A DNA stretch of 64,000 bases from Mycogone perniciosa (lineage: Eukaryota; Ascomycota; Sordariomycetes; Hypocreales; Hypocreaceae): NCBI GenBank assembly GCA_025331125.1, contig JAOALB010000058.1, forward strand, positions 186,001 to 250,000, read 5' to 3'. Below, in pieces: positions 1-14,569 of the stretch; the stretch's first letter is position 1; each line of letters starts with the position of its first letter. Made by a program: the position numbers and the translations under genes. A model generated the notes under the pieces. It was given only the letters and a program-made list of their open reading frames with translations, ran no database searches and was not told the DNA's origin.

Positions 1-969
1 ACAACACCTGCTCTTGCGATTGCGCCTTTCGAGGCCCTGAAGATGAGAGCTTCCCAAGATGGCACAGCTGTATTCAACGATTTTGTTTCGAGCAAGCCGG
101 TTGTCGATCCCGCTTCCGATGCCTGCATCGTCTTTGGTAACGCATGGGGTTGTGAGGGATACGACCGTCCCGCTCTCCAGGACAACTACACAGATGCCAT
201 GATCAACACTGTCGCAGATCATTGTAGCAAGACAATCGTTGTACTTCACAACGCAGGCCCTAGGCTTGCCGACGGTTTCGTTGACCACCCCAATGTCACG
301 GCCATTATTTTTGCGCACTTGCCTGGTCAAGAAAGTGGTCCAGCGCTGGTCTCACTTCTCTACGGAGAATCGAATCCTTCTGGGAAACTAACCTACACTG
401 TTGCGAAGAATGAGTCTGATTATGGCAAAGTCCTTGCCCCATCACAGGCAGAAGACAGGTTCAAGTACTTCCCTCAGTCCGACTTCGATGAAAGAGTGTA
501 TCTCGACTATCGTCGCTTCGACAAAGAGAATATCACGCCTCGATTTGAGTTTGGCTTTGGTCTCAGTTACACAACGTTTACGTTCTCCGACATTGTGATT
601 AATCGAATTGATGGAGCCAACACATACGAGTGGTCAGGCGGTCCCATCATCAGCGGCGGACAGGCCGATCTCTGGGACGCCATTGCAACTGTCAGTGTCT
701 ATGTTCAGAACACTGGTGAGGTTGCGGGAGCCGAGGTGGCTCAGCTTTACATCGGCATCCCTGAAGCCCCTGCCAAGCAGCTCCGTGGATTCGAGAAGCC
801 TTTCTTGCAGCCTGGTGAATCGAGGATGGTGACATTCCACCTCACAAGGAGAGACTTGAGTGTTTGGAGCGTGGAAGCCCAAAGGTGGCAGCTACAGGGT
901 GGGGAATACAAGTTTTATGTTGGGAATAGCAGCAGACAACTCCCTCTTCAGGTCACCTTGAACCTCTAA
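1..969 (+). CDS. GH3 beta-glucosidase, C-terminal part (5' truncated by window)
   Basis: Open from base 1 in frame 1 to a TAA at 967-969; the start lies outside the window, so about 322 C-terminal residues are present without an intron. The first half is the GH3 C-terminal alpha/beta sandwich: a FGNAWGCEGYDR segment, KTIVVLHNAGP, then LLYGESNPSGKLTYT, the usual GH3 run before the closing domain. FGFGLSYTTF follows, and the last ~90 residues (VYVQNTGEVAGAEVAQLYI, GGEYKFYVG) form the fibronectin type III-like domain typical of fungal beta-glucosidases. The family hydrolyses terminal beta-glucosyl residues of cello-oligosaccharides and is usually secreted; the signal peptide and catalytic Asp nucleophile would be upstream and cannot be checked. 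The family call is secure; substrate and subgroup are inference. Confidence 0.95.
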   Translation, partial: TTPALAIAPFEALKMRASQDGTAVFNDFVSSKPVVDPASDACIVFGNAWGCEGYDRPALQDNYTDAMINTVADHCSKTIVVLHNAGPRLADGFVDHPNVTAIIFAHLPGQESGPALVSLLYGESNPSGKLTYTVAKNESDYGKVLAPSQAEDRFKYFPQSDFDERVYLDYRRFDKENITPRFEFGFGLSYTTFTFSDIVINRIDGANTYEWSGGPIISGGQADLWDAIATVSVYVQNTGEVAGAEVAQLYIGIPEAPAKQLRGFEKPFLQPGESRMVTFHLTRRDLSVWSVEAQRWQLQGGEYKFYVGNSSRQLPLQVTLNL

Positions 970-3900
970 TTACACTAGGTTTGTAGCACTAGGTCACGAG
1001 AATACATTAATGGTTGTGGCTATGTTTGACGGGAGATGTGTGGTGAATAAGGTTGATGTTGATCCCATTGACAACTATAAGGGGCATAATGCCAACTCTG
1101 TCATTCACACTCTCATCAAGGGGAAGACGGACCATTTTGGGTTTATATTAAAGTAGGAAATCATGGAAATAATACTGCTCCCCTCTGAAAACAAGGCGGG
1201 GACTTCGGCAGACCATCTCTCTTATCTTTCATGGACTCGACTCCATATCAGTTTTACAAGGACGCAGGGGGCATTGAGGAAACCAAGGGTTAAAAGGAAA
1301 TGAATAAGCTGTCGGTGTTTTAGGCTAGGGCCCTTTTAAAAAGACACTTGTTTATTCTATAGAAATGGGAAACTGATGATGGCTCATGAAGACAACCCAG
1401 CGTTGCGTTGCTGGCTCTCTCCCTCTCCCTGATCATAAGAGTTAGTTCAATATCTTTAGAGGACTAACCTAGACGATTAACCTCCTTAAGCACTTACCCC
1501 ACACTGACAGGAATGGTCATGATGGTGTTTAAATATAGGCCACGTATGGACAGAATGCTTCCTTTTGTCAAAGGTTCTCCTGTTCCTTCCTGCATTTAAT
1601 TATTTCTCAGCAATAGTGTTATCTCCCGTAATTCACATTTTTAGCCTTTTCTAGGCAAAGTGAGTAATCATCTACATGGGGCCTAAGATATAGATAGGGA
1701 CTTATGAGTCGAATAGATTTGCCTCGCGGGCGCTTACCCACCACAGCATACTTCGCATATACTACGGAGTACTAGTACTCGTATTGAATGATAATGCATG
1801 TAATGTTTAGGCGACCTCTCAGAAGCAGAAGCCAAGCGAGGAATTATCGTGAGACTTTTTGGAAGGGTTTCACGCCCCCCATCTGCAACCATTAAGAAGA
1901 CTTCAGCCCCAAGATGGCTAAATCTTTGTTTTCCCAAGAATCACCGACGGCTCCGGAGAGAGTGGGAACACGAAGAGGGTTCTATGCCACGTGGCTTCTA
2001 TGTAAGACTCGATGGTAGTGTTCTTTCGGCTTTGTCGACACAAAATTATCTAAACCCGTTACATGACCGGCCAACTGGCCCAACAGCCCGGTGCCGGGTG
2101 GATAGATAGTTTCTCACGGAGTAAACTAGATCAACCAGCTCCTACTCCGTACGAGATATATGATCAGTAAACATTTATTGCTCTGGAGTACGAGTATTTA
2201 CGGGGTATCGAACAACAGCAACGCGCGGTTGGTGGTGGCTTACTCCAATGTCCCAACGACGTGGTTTGACAAAAAGCGGACCGTTGACCGATCTAAGATC
2301 GCGCGAGGGTTTCGTGCCACCCTCGTTTAGTCCTAATCCTAATCGCCACTGTCGGAAACTTGCCCATGGGAAAAAACGCCATCAAATCTTAAGCAATCGA
2401 CACCGTTGCCAGAGAAGAGAGAAAGGAAATCGTCTGGAAGCCAAATCTCATTACTGCCCCCTGACCTCCAGATCCCCGAAAGTAGGTCTATCGGCGTGGT
2501 TGGGGTGTTCCAGGATAGGCGATAGATAAACGCGGTTCGTTGCTCGTAGGCGAACAGATTCCGATGTACAGGCTAATGAAAGGGTGATGAGTGACAGGCA
2601 TCCGGGAAATAAAATCTCCTCGGAAAAACCATCACCGTCTGTTTCCTCTCCAAACCCCTGGTGATTAATAGTTAGGCACTCGTATTACCTGCGATCTACA
2701 GATTGGCGACTCATGTCTTCGCGTCGTGCGTGTGCCGTCGTTCCATTGGAGCTCATGTCTCGGGATCAATAATTCCGCAAGATTAATCTTATGGCTCCAT
2801 CCTGGGTGTCGATGTCCATCAACAAAACCGTAAGCTTATTAGGCAAATGGCGAGCGAGAGCCGGCGGTCTGATGATTGCGGAACACGCCGATGGCAGCCA
2901 TCAAGTCAAATTCAGGATTACTAGTGCTCCGTATTCAGTGAATGTATTTCTCACTAGACAATTGATGTGAGGGTCACGAAGAACAGACATGTCGAGATGA
3001 CCAAGGGCGCATGAACGGTGCAAAGCCGCAAGGTTCAATCGGCCGACCATTAGATTCCTGGCTCGGACATCTCTAGGAAATCGGTGAGATGTGATATAAT
3101 TTTGCTAGATGAGACTACTCCGTAGGAAACCGTTGCATCGATGTGATGTGGCTGCGCGGGTGGGAAAGCCGGCAGTTAGCAACGCTGAAACTAGGGGTGG
3201 GGTGGGTAAAGGAAGAAAGAAAAAAATCTGACAGAAGTCTGGGGTGCTTGGCCCAGACTCATAGGCTTCCAGTGAGCCAGGGAAGAGAGATCGGCGATAT
3301 CTGGGATTGTCTTCTTAGGAGAAATGATTGGTATCCCAGGGCGCTTCACTGTGCTGTGAGAAGACAGCCACCTTCGTTCCGTCACACAACGGTGCTGACA
3401 GACAGGAGTTCACAGTTGTGATGTTAGGGACAGGACACCCCGTAAAGAGAAAGCGATATACGAAGTACGGGTTGGTGATACAGCGTTTTGAGCGGAGTCG
3501 GCCTGTGATCCATCAGTAGCTGTGAAGCTGACGCATCATGACAGCGATGAGTGAGGAGATGGGGTTTCAGAACATGATGCAGCAGAAAGGCGTAATGTTC
3601 CTTTTCATGGACGTGCCATATTGACGAATGTATGCGTGTACTTCGTATATCTTTCGCCAAGTGAGGTTTTGTGAAATGGTCCATAAAACCCAACAAAGAT
3701 CCCTGATTTAGCGCTGTTGATCATCATACATAACCACACTTTCCCCTCTTCTCTTGATGCAATGCAAGAGACTCATATCTTCTGTGGTCCTTTGAGCAAG
3801 CCCACAGGAAACTTGCATGGATCAAAATATCAGGTGTGCAGCTGGGAACATGCATGCCTCAATAGGATCTTGGCCAATTTGCTATTCCCAGGAGGAGTGT

Positions 3901-6446
3901 GATCGATCCAGGATAACTTACATACTGCATGCATACATATTATGTATGCACGCCAGTGCATCATCACACATGAGCTCAGATGTCATATTACAAAGGCACA
4001 GCTTATTGGAGGAACTTTCATACCTGCACACCCATTCGGCCAACTAATGGGCAAACGCGGCTAACAGACCCTAGACGATTGCAGTTGGCCGATAGGATCC
4101 AGGGATCTGGCGCCGATGTCTGGGCCGTCTGCAGGACACAACGCTTCCCCACTCCGGGCTGGTCCTTGGAGCCGCGCCCAACGCCGGTCCTTCGCCGGCC
4201 CCATAGTCCATGGCAGTCGTAACATGTACTTGTACATGCTCTTACTGAAGAATCCTTGTCCTTGTCGAAGGATCGAGATCTGTCTTCTCAGGCGGGATCC
4301 AGGAACCAATGCGCTTTCATAATTTCCAATCCCGAATAACTCGCCCAGAGGGCTCTCCCATCCCAAACAAATGTGGCTTGCCTCTGTCCACAGGCCTAAA
4401 ACAGGCACGAAGTAACCCTCTGTCATCCACCCGTTGCAATGTTGTAAGGGGGGCTGGATGGATGCTGCTGTTTTCCCCAGCGCTTATTGTGCGTTGGGCA
4501 GCAACGACAGAGTATCGACATTAGGAGGCAAAGAACTGTCTGTCTTGAGATAATAATAGTGGTGAAACTCATGGAGACATGTGTAAAAGCGACCCATCTC
4601 CAGAAAGACCAACACGAGGTTTGAGTCAGCAGTACTAAGCCCAAATAGACGAATACATACATGAGTCGCCTCGTTGACCCTGTACTCGTACTCCAGAGGG
4701 AGGTGCCGCTTTCATCTGCACGATTGCAGACCCGCAGAAAAAAGATGAAGCGGAGATGCGATATAGTAGAGTGGAGAAGAAAAGGAACTGAGACGCTGCC
4801 AGGGGTGTTGTGGAAACAAGAATTTCCCAGGGCAGAGAACCACTTTCTACCTTGTTTGGAGCCTGACAAGCAACTTAAGCAGGTGGGTGTGTTTTTTTTT
4901 TTTTTTTATGAGTGCACGATGATCCGGGCCCAAGACAAACCAGAGAGACGGGATTTTGACTCAGGTCCGTACGGAGTGCAGGGGACGCAAATGAAAATGG
5001 AAAATGAAAGGGGCCTCGGGCCACATCGTCGCATCGAACGGCTGGGGTTCATCTCCCAGTACTCGTACTTGTAAGGCTGAGCGGCTGGCGGGAAGCCGGC
5101 GACAGATCCCCGGGGAGAGTACACACCGGGGGGTTGAAGCAGATGGTCCGGCTCTGTTTATCGTGCTCCGGCAGACTGGCACCACATTAGAATAATCGTA
5201 TGATGTATTCCATAGTAGGATCGGTGGGGATGAGAAACGAGACAGATTATCCCGCCTCATAGACGCCAATCCCAACTGGTCGGCGCTGTCTTCCTTCGCT
5301 CCTGTGCGCCAATTTGAAAGGACGGAGTCGAATTCTGTAGTTGCAGTGCTAATGGAATCATTCGTATTTGATTTGTCTCCTGCTCAACAATGTGGCGCTA
5401 GGCCAAAGCTGCGAGACTCAAAGTTGGGGGCCGCTGTAATGACATGGGCCGAGGTTGACGTGTGTCGATATCGTTTCCCGCCGATCCCGGTTCAGGAGAA
5501 ACCAGTGTTATGGCGTCGTGAACACTAGCCACAGAATTGGTTTGGTCAGCTCTCTAGTGCACCGTCAGCGAGTCGGAAATCGAATTTCCGCTGGGGCCAA
5601 TAAGTCTCCATAAAAGGACGAAGCATATCGACATGGATCGACCCAAAGTCGGGGATGGCGTCGATAAAGCTACTCGTGGTCCGTCCACGCGAAAACGGTC
5701 AGCCGGAGTCAACGGTGCGGATATCGAGGCCCCTTCTCCATTTTTGCCTCCTTAAATGTATCAAGAAGCTGAGCCAAAGTGCAAGTCAAACGGGACTTGC
5801 AGCGATGGCATGGCGAAAGCTCCGTAGTATGGCTAGTACTAGTAGTTGTAGACAGGACCATAACGTGTGCGAAAGGGTGTGCGCGTCACCATTTGATATG
5901 ATATCGCGCGCCCGCAGTGGGCCCGTGGCAGCTGGACTCGATGAATGCAGATAAGTAGTAGATCGAGAGCGGCTCAAGCTTAGAGAGGAAGAATCGTCAT
6001 CATCAGCGTGCGTGCGTGTGCGGGCGCGTGGGCCCCAAGACCATTGACCTGGCTGGCTCGCACGCGGCTCAAACGCAGGGCCAGGATCTATGAATCCATT
6101 CTCGCAGCATTAGTAATTCGGTCAGTATCAAATATTGGGTGGCGCTCATGCTTGCAGATGCATACTCGGTCGAGCATCGCGAATCTCGCAGGCTTCTTCT
6201 GCAGGGCAGGCTCTCAAGGTCGAAGGGCGAAGGGCGTTGAAAGGATTGAGTGGTGTGTGTGGGCAACAGAGTGGGCTGGTTGGAGGAACAATTCATCGTG
6301 GCCATGCATAATGACAGTGGGGCGCCTCGTCACCCGATCGGAGAGGGGTATTATTACACTATTTCGTGGTACTACTGCCAAATATTGCCCATTTAAGAAA
6401 CTGGTCTATTCCATATTTATTATTAACCCAGTTCTCGTTTTTAACG

Positions 6447-6530
6447 GAGTACGGGTACAAGTACCTAGTACGGAGTACATAGATATTATGAGTAGTAGTA
6501 CTACTACTGCTGAGTATGGAGTACGGAGTG
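6447..6530. repeat. Cluster of GTACGGAGTAC-type motifs
   Basis: Within 84 bases the core CGGAGTAC occurs at about 6447 and 6466, followed by GTATGGAGTACGGAGTG near 6514. The same core appears about 20 more times across the gene desert and rarely in the rest of the window, and I saw none inside the coding exons. Its function is unknown. Confidence 0.6.
6491..6508. repeat. Perfect 18 bp palindrome of AGT/ACT triplets
   Basis: Three AGT units followed by three ACT units make an uninterrupted palindrome, inside the motif cluster above. It may be simple-sequence noise. Confidence 0.8.
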
Positions 6531-9500
6531 CTTGTAAACCAAATACTGCTACTACTCCTCCTCACACTAGCGGTCCCCTGAACGGCATCATGTTCGAATT
6601 CACACCGAACAGCAGCACTATCACCCATCATAATTCATTCATAGATGTCATTACTGACCAGTCATCCAGCATCATCTCTGACGCAGGCTTGCGCCATCAC
6701 GCCACCCCCCTCTGTTTGGACACCCTGTTCGTCGTCATATTTCTGGGCGGCATTGATCCAACGATAGGACAAGGCTCGCTGCCCAGAGCGTAGATCCAAC
6801 GTCTCACCCTCTTCTCCTCCCTACTTGGGGGTTGGCTCTCCTGCTTCGCACTCACTTCCCCCCATAGTACTCGTACGAGGTCCTGAATACTCCATGCAGC
6901 AGTTGCCGCCTAAAATCCCCAGAGGCCGTTAAACGAGAGCAAGCATCGCCATACTACTAGTATAGTACTCCGTACTGCCTCTGATATTACCACTACTCCG
7001 TACTACTACTAATAAATAAACTCGTATTTACTAATCAAACAATAGCCATGTCCATTGCCTCCAAATCGGCCTAGCAGAAACGTGGTGTGTGGCCCGTTCT
7101 GACAACGGTTCGATCTGTCATCGGGCCCAGATCAGACGATCGGATGATGCTCCACCCCCCCCCTTCATCAACCCAAGATCCCAACGGGGTTTTCTCGGAG
7201 CCTTTGGGCCTCTTACTAGTGCAACACCATGTTGAATGAAAGATGTTAGTGCCCTACTAGCCTCGTTTAATTTATTACTACGGAGTTGTACTATGAGCAG
7301 TTTTGCAAACTATCCTTAGCAGCCGTCATGGCGAGACAGATTGGTACGCGTAGCTCTGCCGTGTTGAGAACGAGTGGCGAGTGTCATGGCTAATACAAAT
7401 AGTACATCGCTATGGTGGCTTGTACTACAGAGTAAGAGCAGTAATAGTGCCACTAGGACGATCTCTAGAACGTGTGCTTGAAGTACGGAGTACTGAGTAT
7501 GAGACAACAGATTAATGTAGCCCTTTTGGCTCATGATGGCAGGAGGGAGAGGCGTCTTGTTCCCCAAGATTTCCTGCAAGATAATGGGGTGATCAAGACC
7601 CCATGGTCTCCACGTGCTACCGCACCTTTGAAACGATGGCCAAGTTGCTGTCAAACAACCATGATAGTAGAAGTAGTAATACTGCTCCTCCGTATTACAA
7701 GCAGAGTGCCTCGATTTAACCAGCAGGATGGCTGGCAATTCATGAATCTCCTTTTTTCATAATTTTCAAACCCAAACTGCCATACGGACTACCGTTCCCT
7801 AAATGCTGACATGACTCAAAACGGCCGCTGCTAGCAGCAGAAAATTGTCAAAAATAGCTTCTAGTGTTAGATAGTACGGAGGACTGCTGCTGAAAATAAC
7901 CGTCAGCATGCGAAGAACTCCTGTCATTCAATAGGTTAGTGGCGCATGCAGGACAGGCTGTCAACCCCCTAAAACGGCCCCCAATTCTTTTTTCTATTCT
8001 CTGGCGCGCATTGATTGTGCCTTGAGTCGTGCTCGTGCTGGCGCTATGGATGCAAAAATTGCACTTCTGCATCCTGCAACACAGGGCGTACAATGTAATA
8101 TGGATATGTATGTACTCCGTATTCCGTAGTAGTGTGTGAATACCACCAAACCTTTGCAAAGGCTTTAGCACGAAAGGATGTCGCCAAGAAATCGACGCAT
8201 CAACCGCAGCCATATCAGATTGAGCTGCATTGTTGACAGGTGACGGCTTGCAGGATAAAACTCGTCGATACATCCCTAATAGGCAGGAGACGGAGAAGTC
8301 CGTATGCACTCGGAGGGTTGGAGGGTTTCGTTCAGAGAAGTTCCAGCCATCTTCAGAGCGCTTAAACGCCTCAATATCAGATGGGGGCGCCTCCGGGATA
8401 ATTTAGTGCATTGGCTGGGGTGGGTGGCATCCGACGGCGGTCCGTGAAGTTTCGATCGCCTGTTCACATCAACAGGTACTAGTACTGGATGAGAGTAAAT
8501 CTTCACGAAACAGCCAATCTTGGCTGTCCGGTGAGCGTCCTCTTGGGGTTTCATTTGGTTCCCTACCCTAGATCGAGTCTCTTGATGATCGTGACCGACT
8601 TCCTAAAGCGGGCCACGCACGTATGGGGGCCAATGGGTGATGGTGGTGTTGACGAACTGTTCAAACCCTGTCTTGTACAGAGACGACAGAAACTTCATGA
8701 TCTGTGGACCACATGGTTCTGGAAAACGTCGGTTAGGTGAAGATCGTGTTGGTAATGCACAAGTTGGTGCTGGCATGATCTCACAGCCCAACACGATCGG
8801 GTCCTGTCCCCTTATTCGGAGACCTTCTGGGGTCAAGGATCAAGAATTGGCCGATGGTCGGAGATAGCTGCCTAGCCAGGAAAGAATCCTTTTGAAAGGG
8901 GTGTGCTGGTAAATTGCCAACCACCCCAAGAGCGTCTCTAAACGCCCGAGATCGCGTAGCCCTTTTTCGAATGATACTTCCTTGGAGACCATGGTCAGTT
9001 CAGGGCGTTTCAAGTGGAGAGGCCCCAGAGCGATTATACAGTACCAGATCGAAGAAAGCTGCTTGTCAGATCGCCCGTCATCGCAGCACAGACACAATAT
9101 GTATGTATCGTCATCCTTAGGGCTGCATCAAGCTGGAACAAGCCCGCATCGGTATTGCTTACGAGTAACAGCTCGTCCATCGATGACAGGTGTTTTCCTG
9201 CAAGTAAGCTATGTAATCCTTTCTGCTTTCTACCTAACCCGTATGTTATACGGGATCACCCGATGGGAGAGTAAGGAGATTTAGACCTGGCCTCGCTTAA
9301 GCCAAGAAACAGCCAAATCGGGCGTGAACCCTTGTTGTTACCAAGTAAACATCAGCAGATTCTGCGGCCAATTAGTAGTATTTATCCGCGTACCGAAGCT
9401 ATGGATCGGGAGACGACTCCGCAATAAATCTCGCCCACCATTGATGCCGAGATTTATCGTGAGCCAAACGTCTCAACTGGGGCAAAATTCCGTGAAAGCC

Positions 9501-11169
9501 AGTAGTCGACATCCCTCATGATTCATGCTACATATTATGTTGAAGAAGTACAATTTCAATATAATATTGGGCACAAAAGCTCAACCCGAACAACTTGTAT
9601 GAATGTATCATAAGTTTTCTTGAATTGTTGCCACCTAAGATTCTAAGATTCCGTCAAAGGAGGCGCCACGTGTGAGTCCAAGTGATAGTGGGGCGTTTTT
9701 ATCCAAGACGGACACTTTTTTACGAGTAATATTCCCCGTTTGATCCCCCCTTCGCTTCGAACGACGAAGGAAGGAAAATTGGAAAGAAATAAATGGCCTG
9801 AGCCTTGAGAGATTTTTTCCCTTTTCTTCGCCGTTCTAGACCCTAAAAATGTGCATTAATAAAACCCCACTTTCCACTATTGTATGGACTCGTATGCCTA
9901 AAGTGACGAGTAACTTGCATGCATTGTCTTGGCGAGGTATCGAGATCTCCAGAGGGAGTCAGACTGAAAACGCATATTGTAGATACTCCGTACCAGGATC
10001 ATATACATCCAGAGCTTTCCCTCTCAGGCCTATTCATAGGTACGTAGCAGGCATATGCATCGGGGGGCTGTGTGCGCTGTACCATATCGGACAAGCGAGG
10101 TATGATCGCAGAGGGTTACTGTTGGTCACAACTGCAGGCGACATATGTACAGCAGTCACCAGACTCACTGATGCGTGAAAACCCGCCAACTACGAGGAAT
10201 AGACTTTGTCCACTTCACCGGCAGGGTAGTCATGTGGTCCATCAAAACTCAGCCTCCAGGTGTTACTCGTACGGCTGACCGTTTACCATGGAAGCAACTA
10301 TAACGGGGAGTATTGACCCTGCTGCTATGTAGTAGTTGAGAAATGACAAAGGATCACCAATCGCGTGTGGACAACGGCTGACCGGTGTTGTATGTACCAA
10401 TCCTTGGACACATCACGAACAAGCAGGTCTTGGCCAGCCTTTACGGCAACAAAAAACGCCTGTGGATGCGTACGCATTGGAAGAATACCCCGACACGAAG
10501 TTGCACCCGTCTCGTGAGATTCATCAATCTCTGTCGTACGGGCCCACCACAACTACCACACAAAAAGGCGGTAGTATCCGTGAGGGGCCCGTTGACCGGT
10601 GATATTGGTCAAACTATCTGCTATAGAATCAGGAGACCCGTTAGAAGCGCAATTCTAAAATCGAGGGGGCGGATTCCTCGGAGGGTGCCAAGGCCTCACT
10701 GTTGATTGACGCATACATAGTCAAGCCATGTGTCGATTTAGATTTAGATAGCTTGACGAAGATTCAACGAGGCGCTTGGTAGAATCTTGCCACTCCAGGT
10801 GCCTTGCAGCTTAACATCTTGTAGGTAGGTTTTTGACGAAGAAATCTCTCCGTGGGTGTGCCGGTAATAATATCGATTTTCCCAGCTCCAACGATAAGCG
10901 AAACAAATGAGGCAAAGAAGTTGGTTCACTGCCAACCAAAAATCCGCTCGCACAGCAGGCAGAAATATGAATAAAATTTCTGTCTTTCTTTTTGACCGTC
11001 AAGATCTGCAATACTAGTACTCCGTAGACTTCTTCACACTCGGCAACTCAGCATTCCGGCGAAGAACAACAAAAAGCAACAAAATTAGTAGAAATGGCCT
11101 GGCCTAAGCTCTGCAACACGGCAAGAGGTGACGCTTCCGAACCGTCCGATGTACCAGTAACGATGAACT

Positions 11170-11213
11170 TTGCTACTACAGCAGTAGTGGTACGAGTAGT
11201 ACGGTAGTAGCAA
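11170..11213. repeat. Inverted repeat, 10 bp arms with 24 bp loop
   Basis: TTGCTACTAC at 11170-11179 is exactly complementary to GTAGTAGCAA at 11204-11213; the loop carries further GTAC motifs. It could form a hairpin in DNA or RNA. No function is evident. Confidence 0.75.
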
Positions 11214-14200
11214 TTACGTAGCGGCAACTTGGCAGCGGGCCGACAGGCGTAGAATTATATCTGGATGGAGGCATGAACACTGCCGATTGAATACGAGTTG
11301 GCCGCGCGACATGCTATTTAAACTTGAAACTTCGGCAGTGGAGAATAATGACAATCCTCAATAACTGGGCAGGAGTTGGGCGGGAGCCAGTGGATAGTTG
11401 CTGGGCTGTGTGCTGAGCAATAAGAAAGATGATCCAAGTCATTCCGAAGCCGGTTGTCCTATTCGTGCAGCATGTCATGTTGGTACTCGTACAGCCACGC
11501 ACAAGATTCGGCCCATTGCACACGACCACAAGATTCCCTCATGCTTGAATAGATTAAATTCTCCGAGTTGCGCAAGGATATTGATTTGTGGTGGCATAGA
11601 AGATGGTACGGATTTCGTACCCGCTACAGCTCGGCGCACAAAGGCACACTTGTAGAACTCATCGTGTTGAACGGTAAGAGCAAAGACCAGCAAGACCATC
11701 AGTCTGTCCTCTCAAAGAGATCTGGAAAGATTTAGCGGACCCTCGCGCCGCAAATCTGCCAATGACATCTCCCAGTGTTATGCATGCATCCTGCATGCAC
11801 CCCATCGCACACACCTCCTGTTCCGCTTGAGAGTGAATCGAAACCTGCGGAAGATCGAGGCTAGTGGAGAATGCCGTCTGGATTTGGCCCACATGCCGTG
11901 GACGCGAGGTACTGGTACATGGATCAATAGGGACCAGTCATATCAGTACTCGTACATACCTATACATAGACCAGGGCTTTTCGCTCTGCTAGCCCTGGCC
12001 GGGTTCCCAGGCGACTGGGAAGGAGGATTGCTTGCCTGACGCGGAATGGCGGACGCAGGTCACGGAGAGCTAGCAGTTGTCTGGATGGGCTCGAGGATGG
12101 CTAAATCCTCATGAGCTCAAACGGGGTGCCGTGTCCAGCAGCCCAACGGATGTCTCCGCCTAAAACGATGAGCCTTGATCTCCTTCGGTCAGGGCTGGTT
12201 AATGGGATGGGCGATGGGCATGTGGCTGGTGGAAGGACAAGGGTATAACACAATGTACCCCGTACGGCGACGTGTGACTGAGGACTTGCCGCGGAGGAGA
12301 AGCCCGAGTGGCCTTGAAATGATGACGGCTGTGTCCCATCTGCGTGCGTCGAAAGCTGCTCTCCGTACAAACCATGGCCAGCTAGCCGTCGAAATGCTGA
12401 AGCTGGTCGCACGCATGCTGCACGCAAGCCCATACACACACGCACAGCCAAGAGGGATGAGGTATTACAGAACGCATTAGAGCAGCATGAACGCCTGATG
12501 AAGTTGAAGATGGTGTGAAAGCCCCCCCACTCGTTAATATGAAGCATCGTTGGCAACGAGAGAGACTTCGGAGGATGAGGCTGCTTGGGCTAATAAGAGC
12601 CTGAGCACATTCGGCGACCAGTGATCCTGTTTAGTCGAATCGTACGAGCATCCGTACCACTAGCATCGCACGTCCAATCCTTGATTCGGGAGAGATCGTG
12701 GGCGATATGGAATCACGATGCGCCCTGTATGTATGCATGCATGAATACGTAGATATGCGTGGCTGCCAAAACCATCACATGGCGACGGCGTGTCGAGAAT
12801 CTGAACGTCTCGACTCTCCAGCTCGCCGACCGTACTCAGTACATACATACCCGTACATACCTACGTAGATACCCTACGTTAACGAGACCGCGCCATGATG
12901 CCTCATGTTGTCCGAGTTTGTTTCTCTGTGAGTTGTGTGGGTCGTTGGTTGTGAACTGGCGATTGCATATGGAACGGCGCCAACCGTACGTATCGAGTCA
13001 GAGCCAACTAGGGCTCCCGGAGTGATCAGGATCCACAGAAATTAGGGTATCTGATCTGGACTAGTAATAATCTGAGTAGTGAGATTTAAGGTCGACGGGT
13101 CATATCGCTGGCAAGCGCAAAATTTGCAACGGGGACCACCCGCCCCCATTGTGGCGCCATTACTGCCTGGTACTCGTACAGGGCAAAGGGGGCAACGAGA
13201 GAACGAGTGGCTTCGTTGTCGAGCGCGCTGAAGGAGAGATGGTCAGCTATTTTCTCTGGTGTGACTGACTGTGCTGATCTTCAGTGGTAAGAGAGGGTTG
13301 AGGACAGGACAGCCTTCCCGCTCCCGTAGCTAGCCACTGAGCCCGTGCCCTCAGGGCCTGTCCATCGAGCCCAGGATCTCCAGCATCCCCAGACTTGACA
13401 GGAGAAGAGGCCTCGTTTCGTTGCTGCAAGGTTTCGACGCGGCGAGCTGCGGCCGTCGCTAAGCTGAACAAGATGTGATGTGTGCGATAGTAGTAGTGGT
13501 GGTAGTACTCCGAAAATGGGCGGGTACTGTACTGGATACCGATCAAGTCAAGCACACTCGCTGACTTTTGCATCAATCAATGTCAGATCACTTATTCTAG
13601 CTTTTAAGCGATCCTCAGACATACATATATTATGTATTACTCCGTATTAATGGATGAATTCATGTACATACATACGATACATACATACGGGGAGTACGAA
13701 GTACAAAGTAGTACGTTGCCAGATCATGAGCCCGCTCCACTCGGGGAATTGGACAACACAGGAGGGAAAACAGCCTTATGCAAGTGAAGCCAACATGCGG
13801 CATAAACCGCGCGAGGGCCATTATGTACCCGTACAAATAAGGAATCCAGTGGTCCGATTCTGGGAGGCATCAATGTCAGAAATCTAGCATTCCCCCTCGC
13901 ATCGCATCAGGCAAATGAGGTTTGTTTCGCTTTGAGATCCTGCAGGCTGCTCTCCTAGCCCTACTGCACGAGGTTACTAGTTCGTCCTGATAGTCGGTTC
14001 TCAGGGCCTTTTCCTGCTGGAGTGATTGGAACATGTTGGAATTCTGCTCGCTGTCCTTGGACATCGTCCTGCTCACAGGCCGCCCTCGTGGCCATATGCT
14101 TCAAGACATGTGCAGGCATCTTGCATACCACCCAGCAAAGCACTGCTAGCATGTATGGAGTACTCGTACTCGTAGAAGACATCTCGAGGATCCATGAGCA

Positions 14201-14569
14201 GGTACTCCGTACTCCGTAAAAGCACGCAACTCGGCCTGCTTTGAGCCACGATATTCAGCTGATGCGGACAAGGAGCCATGAAGCCATGGGGAGGTATGCG
14301 GAGCGGCACCTTGGCTTGGGAGAACAGGGCTTTCTCAAGATCATTGCGAGTACAGAGTACTAATACTCGTCCGAGTAGAGGTACTCTGCAAAATCCCTTG
14401 CTTCTTCATGTCCACAAGTCATGCACAAGGCCATGTGCCCGTTGTGAAGGCTTGGGCTGCCAATTGTGCTTCCCATACAGGCTTAGGCCAAAGCCGTTGG
14501 CTCCTTCCCCGTTGTCGTGCCCCCCAAATCTTTGCTGATCTCATCCTGTCGTGGGTCTAACCCTGGGAG

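Larger units (their letters stand above)
970..14569. other. 13.6 kb gene desert upstream of nsdD
   Basis: I find no convincing gene on either strand. Open frames are short, lack recognisable domains, and no set of frames joins through plausible introns. The first few hundred bases are presumably the 3' UTR of the beta-glucosidase gene. The stretch is rich in short motifs of the type TACTCCGTAC/GTACGGAGTAC, GTACTCGTAC and TACATACATA, at about 1755, 2145, 3116, 4684, 5058, 6447-6530, 6861, 6963, 6993, 7484, 8110, 9983, 11012, 11481, 11947, 13170, 13638, 14160 and 14204. Because the next gene is the developmental regulator nsdD, the likeliest role is an extended regulatory region and/or noncoding transcripts; that is inference. 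Confidence 0.7.

Noticed and set aside
6008..6793. 261-codon open frame on the plus strand in the gene desert
   Set aside because: No recognisable domain; part of it is translated directly from the GTAC/AGT repeat cluster, and codon use looks random. Frames of this length are expected occasionally by chance.
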